A stretch of DNA of 64,000 nt from CAZKWG01 sp964615375. GTDB taxonomy: Bacteria; Myxococcota_A; UBA796; CAZKWG01. The first letter of the stretch is position 1; each line of letters opens with the position of its first letter. A model generated the notes under the pieces. That model was not told the DNA's origin. It saw only the letters and a program-made list of their open reading frames with translations, and made no database searches. Positions 29,618 to 38,665 of this stretch are shown one piece after another. The translations under genes were made by a program, and so were the position numbers. The stretch spans positions 62,001 to 126,000 of the forward strand of contig CAZTOW010000023.1 of assembly GCA_964615375.1 (NCBI GenBank), written 5' to 3'.

Positions 29618-30676
29618 ATGCCTCGTCTTCCCTCGCTCGCCATCGCGCTGATCGTCGGCCTCTCCAGCGGCGCTCAGGCCGCGCCCATCGCGCCCACCCC
29701 GTTCTCGGGGTTCGGGTACGACGTGAACTACTGTGACCTGAACGGTCTGTGGAACGAGTACGCGGACAACACCTTCCCCGGAGCGGGCCTGGACTGGTAC
29801 AGCACGCCCATCTCCGCCCCCGGCAACCCCTGGCAGCAGGTCAGCATCGCCGCGAGCTCCGGGAACTGGGAGCGCAACGGCAACGAGTGCTCCTTCGGCT
29901 GGACGACCTTCCCCTGGGACGCCCTGACCCTGGACACCTACGGGCCGATCACGCCGATCACCTACACCCCGCAGGGCGGATTCGTGGGCGAGGACGGATC
30001 GTCCACGCTCTGGCGGGCCGGCGATCTGCGCGTCTACAAGCACGAGTACTGGGGGGCGGCCGATCGCGGCGACTACAGCGATGGCCTCGCGCTGAGCAGC
30101 GACAGCCAGTCCCTCATCATCGACATCACGATCACGAACATGGGCTGCGAGGACCAGAAGGTCTACTTCATGCACGGCGTGGACCCTGACCAGGACGTCT
30201 CCTCGGCGGGGGAGTACCGCACCTGCAACGACACCACGCCGTCGGGCAACTTCGTGTTCAGCGAGGGTCTGAGGACGGGCATCGTGACCGCCTATGGCCG
30301 CTGCGACGAGGCCAATGACCGGCTGGGCCACACGGTGTGGAGCACGGACGCGACCGGCGCCTTCTTCAACGACGAGGGCTACACCTACAACGACTACACG
30401 CAGCACATCAACCACTTCGCCGTGGTGCCGGCCCTGGACAGCGTGACCTTCACCTTCATCTTCGTGACGGCGGTGACCAAGGAGGACGCGCTGAAGCGCT
30501 ACTACGCGACCCGCGAGGAGGTCTGCTGCGACCCGGACTGGGACGACTACGAGCGCGACCGGAAGTACCTGGCGGGCCTGGGCGAGTGCCGGTCCGCCAC
30601 GGACACGGGGGCCACCGCGTCGAAGGCCGCCGCGGGCTGGCTCTCTCCGAACGAGGAGAGTGACAGCACGCGCTGA
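29618..30676 (+). CDS. Secreted protein of unknown function
   Basis: This 352-residue protein starts at an ATG with a near-perfect ribosome site (AAGGAGGTCCACC). A type I signal peptide (LPSLAIALIVGLSSGAQA, cleavage before AP) is followed by a beta-rich domain full of aromatic and Asn/Gly residues, for example the segment GDYSDGLALSSDSQSLIIDI, with an Asp-rich HGVDPDQDVSS loop. Several Cys residues are spread along the chain, including a CC pair near 295. The strong leader and the AT-rich promoter suggest high expression. No family is recognised. Confidence 0.75.
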   Translation: MPRLPSLAIALIVGLSSGAQAAPIAPTPFSGFGYDVNYCDLNGLWNEYADNTFPGAGLDWYSTPISAPGNPWQQVSIAASSGNWERNGNECSFGWTTFPWDALTLDTYGPITPITYTPQGGFVGEDGSSTLWRAGDLRVYKHEYWGAADRGDYSDGLALSSDSQSLIIDITITNMGCEDQKVYFMHGVDPDQDVSSAGEYRTCNDTTPSGNFVFSEGLRTGIVTAYGRCDEANDRLGHTVWSTDATGAFFNDEGYTYNDYTQHINHFAVVPALDSVTFTFIFVTAVTKEDALKRYYATREEVCCDPDWDDYERDRKYLAGLGECRSATDTGATASKAAAGWLSPNEESDSTR

Positions 30677-30686
30677 GCGTTGGAGG

Positions 30687-30724
30687 GGCTCGGGCAGCGT
30701 CGTGCTGAGGGCGCTGCTCGAGCC
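30687..30724 (+). terminator. Strong hairpin terminator of the secreted protein gene
   Basis: GGCTCGGGCAGCG (30687-30699) pairs with CGCTGCTCGAGCC (30712-30724) with a single G-U, giving a 13-bp stem ten bases after the stop, followed by TTCTCGTT. Confidence 0.75.
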
Positions 30725-31025
30725 TTCTCGTTGAGGGGTGGGGCTGGTGGCCTCAGTCTGGGGAGCCAGCTCTGCTTCTCCAGGCGGAGTCGACGCGAGC
30801 GTGGGAGTGGCGGGACGAGGTCTCATCGCCGCGCGTGAAGGAAGAGGAGAATGCGAGTGTCACCTGCCCCGTGAATGGGAGAAGAGGCAGTATAAAGGGC
30901 TCCCTTTTGTGATTGACAAACAGCGTTACGGCTGCCCAGGCGCCCGTCTGCATAATCTGGCAATGCGATTGACAATCTATGCAGGCCACGTAGAAGTATC
31001 CTTCTATGGCCAGTTTTCCACGACA
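30725..31025. other. Intergenic stretch with a composition shift and one hairpin
   Basis: No supported gene is present in these 301 bases. From about 30880 to 31020 the DNA is much less GC-rich than its surroundings. A hairpin GGCC..TAGAAG/CTTCTA..GGCC occupies 30984-31011 and probably ends transcripts of the minus-strand gene stopping at 31026. Small open frames here lack ribosome sites. Confidence 0.4.
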
Positions 31026-33311
31026 CTAAAAGCTCTGCTCGAACCGCAGCACCAGCCGTGGCGCTCCGCCCAGCAGCGACCGGCTCCCCCACAGCGGCTG
31101 CGCGGCCCACACGCCCATGAGCGTGGGGCGCGCGCCCAGGATGTCCCAGACGGTGGCGACGCCGGCGGTCCAGCCGGCGGCCTGGAGGGGGTCGGGCTCG
31201 GCGCGGAGCCAGCCGCCCTCCAGCCCCGCGGAGAGCTGGACGTCGGAGAGCCAGGCGACGCCGGCGGGGAAGCTGCGGTTCTTGAGCGCGAGCCAGCGCA
31301 GCTCGAGCTCGCCGCCGGCCTGCCGGTCGCCCAGCGCGACCCCCGGCTCCAGCCCGGCGAGGCCGAGCCCGAGCTGGCGGTGGGGCAGCAGGCTCTCCGC
31401 CGCCCCCGCCCCGCCGCGCGTCGCCAGCACGAGGCGGCCCCCCACGGGCAGGAGGCCGGTGGCGCCCGCGCCGATGGAGCGCCAGGCGAAGCTGTCCCCG
31501 CTGAGCCCCGCCCCGCCGCTGAGCCTCAGCCGCAGGCCGTGGCGCGGCAGCAGCAGGTCGTCCCGGGTCTCGTAGACCGCCCAGAGGAGCCCGTCCCAGA
31601 CCAGGGCCCCCGCGTCGGTGGAGCTGTACTCCGGGTCCAGCAGGGAGGGGCCGAAGGCTACGCCCAGGCGAAACGGGCGGGCGCGCCGGTCCAGGAGCGG
31701 GCCCCAGTAGGTGAGCGCGTAGGCCTGCACGCTGGCGAGGTCGCGCGCGTCGGTCTCGGCCGAGACGCCCCACAGCCAGCGCGTGTTGTACTGCTGGCGG
31801 AAGGTGAGGTCGGCGAAGCCCGAGATCCTCCCGGAGTTGAGGTCGAGCTCATAGATCCACGCGCTGACGATGGTGCCCCAGCGGGCGGGCCAGGTGTCGC
31901 CGCGGACGCTCTCCTGGTGGGCCAGGCCCTGGGGGTCGAGGGCGACCCGGTTGGGGCGCACGGGCCAGCGCCAGGTGTGGCGGGAGGGGCCGGGGGGCGC
32001 GTCCCAGGAGAGCCGCGCGCCGTCCACCTCCAGCACGACCAGCTCGGGGGGCGCGTCGGCCGGGGCCTCCCGGGTCACCTCGAGGATCGTGGAGCCGTCC
32101 TCCTCGTCGGGGTGCACCGTGAGCTTCAGGTCCTGGTCAGGGCAGGGTGCCTCCCAGGCCAGGAGATCCGAGGCGGGGACGCCGTTCTGCTCGGCGGCCT
32201 CGGCCAGCGTGCTCCCCTGGACCAGGGCCTCGGCCAGGGCGAGGGCGCGCTCCTCGCCCACCCGCGCCTCGATCTTGCGCGCGGCGGCGGCGGGCGGCCC
32301 GCGGGGGACCAGGATCTCCAGGAGATCGTCCTCCACCGGATCGCCCGGGTGGGACTCGTCGAAGAGCTCGGAGTAGTAGGGCAGGTTCCCGTCGTAGAGC
32401 AGCTCGTCGATCTGCGGGATCCAGGCGAACCAGCCCAGGAGCTCGCGGGGGTTGGCCTCGGTGCGGCGCGCGTCGGAGAGGATGTCGGCGGCGATGGCGC
32501 GGGCCCAGGGGTCGTCCACTGGGAGCGTGGCCTCCAGCATGGCCTGGCGGGTGGCGGCGGCATGCAGGCGCCAGAGCCCGTCGGTGAGGCGCAGCGCGTG
32601 GTCGGAGAGGAAGAGCTGGTCGGGCCCGGCGCGGTAGAGGCGCCGGTACATGGGCGTCTCCACGACGACGAGCTGGGCGGCCTCGGAGAGCGGCCAGGCC
32701 TCCTCGAAGAGCTCGCCCAGGCGCTCCTCCCAGCGGCGGCGGCGCGGACCGGTCTCCAGGATGACCAGCTCGCCCACGGGGAGGGGCTGGCGCACGACGT
32801 GGCCCCGCGGCAGCACGGCCAGGGAGAGGCGCTCGGAGCGCCCGGTCCAGCGGAGCTCGTCGCGGCCGACGGTGCCGTTGAGCGCCCCCAGCGCCCCGGG
32901 CGGGAGTGTGAGCACCACGTCCCAGTCCACCGGGACCAGCGCCCCGCCGCGCAGGGGCTGAGGGTGCCAGAGCCCGTTCAGGAAGAGCCCGCGCCCGGGG
33001 ACCAGCCCGGCGGCCCCGTAGCGGCGGGGGATGATCGCCGTGAAACGCCAGGTCTCCGGGTCCTCGGGCGAGCGCTCCAGGTGCAGGCTGCCGCGCTCCG
33101 GGCGGGCGGGCCAGGTGCGCCGCGCCGACAGGTCGTCGTCGGGCATGGGCAGGCGGGAGAGCGCCTCGGTCCAGCCCAGCCCCGGCCCGCGCACGGTGCC
33201 CTCGATGAGGCCGAGGCTCGGGTCCACCGTGGCCCGCAGCACGACCTCCTCCGCCCAGGCGCCGCGGCCGAGCAGGAGGATCAGGGCCGTGAGGAGCGGG
33301 AGCAGACTCAG
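31026..33311 (-). CDS. Outer-membrane barrel protein (Omp85-like), apparent CTG start
   Basis: Starting from CTG at 33311 gives 761 residues with a fine signal peptide (MSLLPLLTALILLLGRGAWA, then EE). The first standard start codon, GTG at 33242, would remove the whole signal. The CTG overlaps the TGA stop of the upstream gene (CTGA), mirroring the ATGA/GTGA couplings elsewhere in the window. The N-terminal half is of unknown fold. The C-terminal 300 residues alternate as barrel strands and end in LVLRFEQSF with a terminal Phe, the outer-membrane barrel signal, and resemble Omp85/TamA barrels. The function is unknown; it is coupled to the barrel-like protein gene upstream. Confidence 0.7.
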   Translation of the reverse strand: MSLLPLLTALILLLGRGAWAEEVVLRATVDPSLGLIEGTVRGPGLGWTEALSRLPMPDDDLSARRTWPARPERGSLHLERSPEDPETWRFTAIIPRRYGAAGLVPGRGLFLNGLWHPQPLRGGALVPVDWDVVLTLPPGALGALNGTVGRDELRWTGRSERLSLAVLPRGHVVRQPLPVGELVILETGPRRRRWEERLGELFEEAWPLSEAAQLVVVETPMYRRLYRAGPDQLFLSDHALRLTDGLWRLHAAATRQAMLEATLPVDDPWARAIAADILSDARRTEANPRELLGWFAWIPQIDELLYDGNLPYYSELFDESHPGDPVEDDLLEILVPRGPPAAAARKIEARVGEERALALAEALVQGSTLAEAAEQNGVPASDLLAWEAPCPDQDLKLTVHPDEEDGSTILEVTREAPADAPPELVVLEVDGARLSWDAPPGPSRHTWRWPVRPNRVALDPQGLAHQESVRGDTWPARWGTIVSAWIYELDLNSGRISGFADLTFRQQYNTRWLWGVSAETDARDLASVQAYALTYWGPLLDRRARPFRLGVAFGPSLLDPEYSSTDAGALVWDGLLWAVYETRDDLLLPRHGLRLRLSGGAGLSGDSFAWRSIGAGATGLLPVGGRLVLATRGGAGAAESLLPHRQLGLGLAGLEPGVALGDRQAGGELELRWLALKNRSFPAGVAWLSDVQLSAGLEGGWLRAEPDPLQAAGWTAGVATVWDILGARPTLMGVWAAQPLWGSRSLLGGAPRLVLRFEQSF

Positions 33312-34171
33312 TAGGCGACGCCCAGCGCGAACGAGGTCGTGGGCAGCATCCCCGGCGTCCAGGCCCCGCCCAGCCGCGCGTAGACGTCGTTGCTCTGCAC
33401 CTGGATGCCGAGGCTCATCGCCAGCTTCGTCCAGCCCTCGTCGCAGACCTCAGCCCCGTCGTCGTTCTGGAAGCAGGGCTCCGAGTGGATGCCCAGCGAG
33501 TCCTGCTCGAAGTCGGAGAGTCGCAGGGTGGAGCTGACCCGGTTCATGCCCACGCCCAGGAAGGGCGAGAAGGTCCCGTGGTTGATCCCCGCGAGCTGGC
33601 TGATGCCGAGCGTGTACCCGATGGTGGCGGAGGCGTCCATCACGCCCACCTGCAGCTCGTCGTTGCCCACGTACTTCGTGTAGCCCAGCTGGATGGCCAG
33701 ATCCGGCGCGTAGCTGCGGTAGCCCTCGATCAGCGCCCAGCGGCCGTAGCCGCCCACCACCGTCTGGCGGGAGAAGGCCAGATAGCCCACGCTGCCGCCC
33801 ACCTCCAGCGAGAACGGCAGGCCCTTGCGCACGTTCAGGCTGGGCACCCAGATGACCCGCGTGGGGTCGCCGTCGGTGCTGACGCGCTGCCAGGACGTCG
33901 GGTCGTCCGCGTCATAGGCGCGGATGAAGGTCGCGTTGTTGGTGAGGCCGACATCGAAGCCCGTGACCCCGAGCGTCTCCGCGGGCAGCAGCGCCTTGTT
34001 GGCGATGGCCACGCCGAGCGTCTTGACCACCTCCTGATAGGCGCCGCTGGTCAGCTCGGTGTCGGAGACGGCCTCGCCGTCCCATGTGCCGAGCTGGCTG
34101 ATGGTGATGTCGTCCAGGTCGCCCGCGAGAGCGGTGCTCGACCAGAGCAGGGCGAGCGTGAACACGCGCAT
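33308..34171 (-). CDS. Outer-membrane or periplasmic beta-rich protein
   Basis: This 287-residue protein starts at the ATG at 34171 with AGGAGAGG upstream; the open frame to 34222 is not used. The signal peptide MRVFTLALLWSSTALA precedes GDLDD. The rest alternates in barrel fashion (FSLEVGGSVGYLAFS, PDLAIQLGYTKYVG, ATIGYTLGISQLAG, DVYARLGGAWTPG) and ends in FALGVAY with an aromatic last residue, as in small outer-membrane barrels. A Cys pair (PCFQNDDGAEVCDEG) lies in a loop. Its TGA overlaps the CTG of the next gene, so the two are translationally coupled. Confidence 0.7.
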   Translation of the reverse strand: MRVFTLALLWSSTALAGDLDDITISQLGTWDGEAVSDTELTSGAYQEVVKTLGVAIANKALLPAETLGVTGFDVGLTNNATFIRAYDADDPTSWQRVSTDGDPTRVIWVPSLNVRKGLPFSLEVGGSVGYLAFSRQTVVGGYGRWALIEGYRSYAPDLAIQLGYTKYVGNDELQVGVMDASATIGYTLGISQLAGINHGTFSPFLGVGMNRVSSTLRLSDFEQDSLGIHSEPCFQNDDGAEVCDEGWTKLAMSLGIQVQSNDVYARLGGAWTPGMLPTTSFALGVAY

Positions 34172-34235
34172 CGAGAACCTCTCCTGTGGACGAATGCTAT
34201 ACGGCGACGGGCATTCGGACAAGGGCGCCGGGCGC

Positions 34236-35222
34236 CTATCCGCCGATCCCGGTCATCACGCCCTGAAAGACGGTGCCGCCCTCCACCTGGCAGTCGTGCC
34301 CGGATGGCTTGCCATAGACCATGAGCCGGACGGCGCGGGCGAGCTCCTCGTCGGAGGCGCCGCCGCGGAGGAGGTCGCGGAGCGAGGGGGTGTCCTCGTG
34401 CGCGAGGCAGGTGCGCAGGTGGCCGTCGGCCATGAGGCGCAGGCGGTTGCAGGTGGCGCAGAAGTGCTCGGACAGGGGCGCGATGAAGCCCACCTGGAGC
34501 CCGCTCTCGGCGATGCGCCAGTAGCGCGCTGGCCCCATGCCCACGGTGGAGCGGTCCGGGATCAGCGTGTAGCGCTCCTCCAGCCGGGCGCGGAGCTCGC
34601 GGGAGGGCACGCTCTGGTGCCAGCGCTCCTCGAACGGCATGTACTCGATGAAGCGCAGCACGGTGTCGCGCGCGTGCTGGGCGCTCCACTGCACGAGCTC
34701 GTCGAGCTCGTCGTCGTTCTCGCCGCGCAGGACGACGACGTTGAGCTTGATGGGCGTGAGCCCGACCTCCCGGCAGCGCTCGATCCCGGCCAGCACGCGC
34801 GCCAGGTCACCCCCGCGGGTGATGCGCGCGAAGCGCTCCGGCCGCAGCGAGTCGATGGAGATGTTGACCCGGGTGAGCCCCGCCTCCTTGAGCCGCGGGG
34901 CCAGGGCGGCGAGCGTGTGGCCGTTCGTGGTGATCGCGATGTCGCGGAGCCCGAGCCCGCTGAGCCCGGACACCAGCCGCACGAGGTCCCGGCGCACGGT
35001 GGGCTCGCCCCCGGTCAGCCGCACGCGCTCCAGGCCCATCTCCACGAAGACCGACACGATGCGCACGATCTCCTCGTAGCGCAGCAGCTCGGCCCGCGGC
35101 GTCCAGACCATGCCCTCTTCCGGCAGGCAGTACACGCACCGGTAGTTGCAGCGGTCGGTGACGCTGATCCGGAGGTAGGTGTGGACGCGCCCGTAGCCGT
35201 CCGTCAGCGGGATGTGGCCCAT
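34236..35222 (-). CDS. moaA: GTP 3',8-cyclase MoaA (molybdopterin synthesis)
   Basis: This 328-residue radical SAM enzyme catalyses the first step of molybdenum cofactor synthesis, GTP to 3',8-cyclo-GTP. The radical SAM cluster motif is CNYRCVYC (about residues 25-32). The second, substrate-binding cluster is FCATCNRLRL with a third Cys in RTCLAH. RLTGGEP is the SAM-contact motif. The C-terminus ends in IGG, the conserved Gly-Gly tail essential in MoaA. It lies 30 bases downstream of the Mrp gene in a minus-strand run. No other moa gene is in the window. Confidence 0.95.
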   Translation of the reverse strand: MGHIPLTDGYGRVHTYLRISVTDRCNYRCVYCLPEEGMVWTPRAELLRYEEIVRIVSVFVEMGLERVRLTGGEPTVRRDLVRLVSGLSGLGLRDIAITTNGHTLAALAPRLKEAGLTRVNISIDSLRPERFARITRGGDLARVLAGIERCREVGLTPIKLNVVVLRGENDDELDELVQWSAQHARDTVLRFIEYMPFEERWHQSVPSRELRARLEERYTLIPDRSTVGMGPARYWRIAESGLQVGFIAPLSEHFCATCNRLRLMADGHLRTCLAHEDTPSLRDLLRGGASDEELARAVRLMVYGKPSGHDCQVEGGTVFQGVMTGIGG

Positions 35223-35252
35223 GAGCCCTTCTAGCCCGACCGAGGAGCCCCG

Positions 35253-36431
<1,179 letters not shown>

Positions 36432-36484
36432 GGCGGTGCTCCGATGGAGCTTCGCTCTAACCGACCCAGGCGCCCCGAGAAGGG

Positions 36485-38656
36485 TCAAGCCTCCGCGCGG
36501 CTGCGCACGGCGCGGAGCATGGTGCGGCGCACGGCGATGGCGAAGCGCTCGCCGGTGAACGGCTTCTCCAGGCGGCCCCAGGCGGGGTCGAGGGCGGGCT
36601 CGTTCTCGGGGATGAAGCCGCTGACCACGAGGACGGCGAGGCTGGGGCGGCGGGCGATGAGCGTGCGGGCGAGCTCGATGCCGGAGCGCCCGGGGAGCAT
36701 GACGTCGGTGACCAGGAGATCGAAGGCCCCGCCGGCCTCGTCGAAGGCGCGCTCGGCGTCCTCGGCGGCGCCCACGGCCACGACCTCGCAGCCGCGGGTG
36801 GTCAGCTCGGCGCGCATGTGCTCCCGGACGTCGGGGTCGTCGTCCACCAGCAGCGTGCGGGCCGTGACGCGGCTGCTGCCCGTGGACAGCGTGCCCGTGT
36901 TCTCCGCGGGCGGGAGCAGGATCTCGAAGCGCGCGCCGCGCCCGGTCCGCGCCGCGCCCACCTCCGCCGCCCCGCCGTGCTCGCGCGCCACCCGGGCCAC
37001 CACGCTCAGCCCGAGCCCGGTGCCACGCCCGGGGCTCTTGGTGGTGAAGAAGGGCTCCCAGATGCGCTTGACCAGGGCCGGGCTCACGCCGGGGCCGTCG
37101 TCCTCCACCACGAGGCTGGCGCCGCCGGAGTAGGGGCCGCTCACCACCCGGCTGGCCTGGAGCCGGATCACGCCGCCCTCGGGCATGGCGTCGCGCGCGT
37201 TCAACAGGAGGTTGAGGAGCGCGTGCTCGAGCTCGCTGGGGTTGCCCAGCACCCGCGGCAGATCCGCGGCCACCTCCACCTCCAGGTTGATCTCCGGGGG
37301 CAGCATGGAGCGCACGAGGTCCACCGCGCTGCTGATGGTCTCGTCCAGCAGCATGGGCGAGCGCTCGGTCTCCCCGCCGCGCACCGCGCTGACCAGGCGC
37401 CGCGTCATCACGGAGGCGCGCCGGATCACGGCCTCCATGCGGTCCAGGCGGCGGCCGGTCGCCTCGTCGGCGCGGGCGCGCAGCAGCTCGACGTTGCCCA
37501 GCAGCGCGCCCATGGCGTTGTTGAAGTCGTGGGCGATCCCGCCGGCCAGGATGGCGGCGGTCTCGGCGCGGGCGGCCTCAATCAGGCTGGCCTCGAGCTG
37601 GCGGCGCGAGGTGATGTCGCGCATGACCAGCAGCGTGCGCTCCTCGGGGAGCGAGGAGGCGAGGCTCTCGACGTGGAGCGTGCGGCCGGGCTTGGGCTCG
37701 ATGCGCATCTCGGCGCGGCGGCTGCGCTCGGCGCTCTCCAGGTGCTGGGCGGCCTGGGCGCGGTCCTCGGCGACCACGAGCGAGAGCAGGTCCAGGCGCT
37801 CCAGGGGGCGCTCCAGCAGAGCGAGGGCGGCGGGGTTGCCCACCTGGACGTGGCCGTCGCGTCCCACCACCAGGATGGCGTCGCGGCCCTGCTCGATGAC
37901 CTCCTCGTACCACTCGGAGGTCTCCACGAGCTGCAGCGTGAGCGCCAGGGTGATGGAGATGGCGTAGACCATCAGCCCGCCCGTGATCAGCGCGCCGCCC
38001 TGGAAGCCCGGCCGGAAGAGGTCGATCAGCACCGTCACCGAGAACATCGCCGTCGCCAGCGCCACGGCCCCGATGGAGGGGACGTTGTCGCGCAGCCCGC
38101 GGTAGTAGAGCCGCCCGGCGACCAGGATGGCCAGCACCGTCAGCGCCTGGTTCAGCGGCTCGAGCCAGGGCGTCTCCGCGAGCGGCAGCACCAGCGCCAG
38201 CAGCGCCGTGATCCCGCACATCGTCACCAGGGCCCGGACCTCGTGCCGCGCCTGTTGGCGGGCCATGTGGGCGGTGAACAGGAGGCTGGCCCCGAGGGTG
38301 CTGGGGATGAGCACGCTCCACCAGGGCGCCAGGGCGGGGCTCGGCGCGTTGATGCTCAGCGGCAGCCCGCCCAGGTGCTGCACCTGCATCCCGAAGAGCG
38401 CCATGACGACGCCGAACCACAGGAAGTCTCGCCGCCGCGGGCGCAGGGCCGCCATCCCCGCCGTCAGCGCGCTGCACATCATCAGCGCCGTGATCAGCGT
38501 GCCCTGCTCGCGGGCCACGACGGCCTCGCCGTGCAGGGGAGCGGCGCCCCAGGGCATCCCGCGCAGGTTCCACAGCACCAGCACCACCGCCGTCCCCACG
38601 GTCAGCAGGGCCAGCACCTGGGCGAGACGGTCACCGTCGGGAGGCCGTGGGCGCAT
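36485..38656 (-). CDS. Hybrid sensor histidine kinase with receiver domain
   Basis: This 723-residue protein has about seven hydrophobic segments in residues 1-230, then a PAS-like domain (EEVIEQGRDAILVVGRDG) and a second short PAS-associated part. The kinase core has the H-box GIAHDFNNAMGALLGN (His near 373), the N-box LNLLLNARDAMP, and G-boxes VEDDGPGVS and GRGTGLGLSVV. The C-terminus is a receiver (TLLVDDDPDVREHM, phospho-acceptor in LLVTDVMLPGRSG). It would autophosphorylate and relay to its own receiver, then to an unlinked partner. The signal is unknown. It is nine bases downstream of the methionine-synthesis gene. Confidence 0.9.
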   Translation of the reverse strand: MRPRPPDGDRLAQVLALLTVGTAVVLVLWNLRGMPWGAAPLHGEAVVAREQGTLITALMMCSALTAGMAALRPRRRDFLWFGVVMALFGMQVQHLGGLPLSINAPSPALAPWWSVLIPSTLGASLLFTAHMARQQARHEVRALVTMCGITALLALVLPLAETPWLEPLNQALTVLAILVAGRLYYRGLRDNVPSIGAVALATAMFSVTVLIDLFRPGFQGGALITGGLMVYAISITLALTLQLVETSEWYEEVIEQGRDAILVVGRDGHVQVGNPAALALLERPLERLDLLSLVVAEDRAQAAQHLESAERSRRAEMRIEPKPGRTLHVESLASSLPEERTLLVMRDITSRRQLEASLIEAARAETAAILAGGIAHDFNNAMGALLGNVELLRARADEATGRRLDRMEAVIRRASVMTRRLVSAVRGGETERSPMLLDETISSAVDLVRSMLPPEINLEVEVAADLPRVLGNPSELEHALLNLLLNARDAMPEGGVIRLQASRVVSGPYSGGASLVVEDDGPGVSPALVKRIWEPFFTTKSPGRGTGLGLSVVARVAREHGGAAEVGAARTGRGARFEILLPPAENTGTLSTGSSRVTARTLLVDDDPDVREHMRAELTTRGCEVVAVGAAEDAERAFDEAGGAFDLLVTDVMLPGRSGIELARTLIARRPSLAVLVVSGFIPENEPALDPAWGRLEKPFTGERFAIAVRRTMLRAVRSRAEA

Positions 38657-38665
38657 CCCGCGAGT

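Noticed and set aside
30753..30989. 78-codon minus-strand frame with an N-terminal Cys cluster
   Set aside because: No ribosome site, composition like non-coding DNA, and it spans the terminator region.
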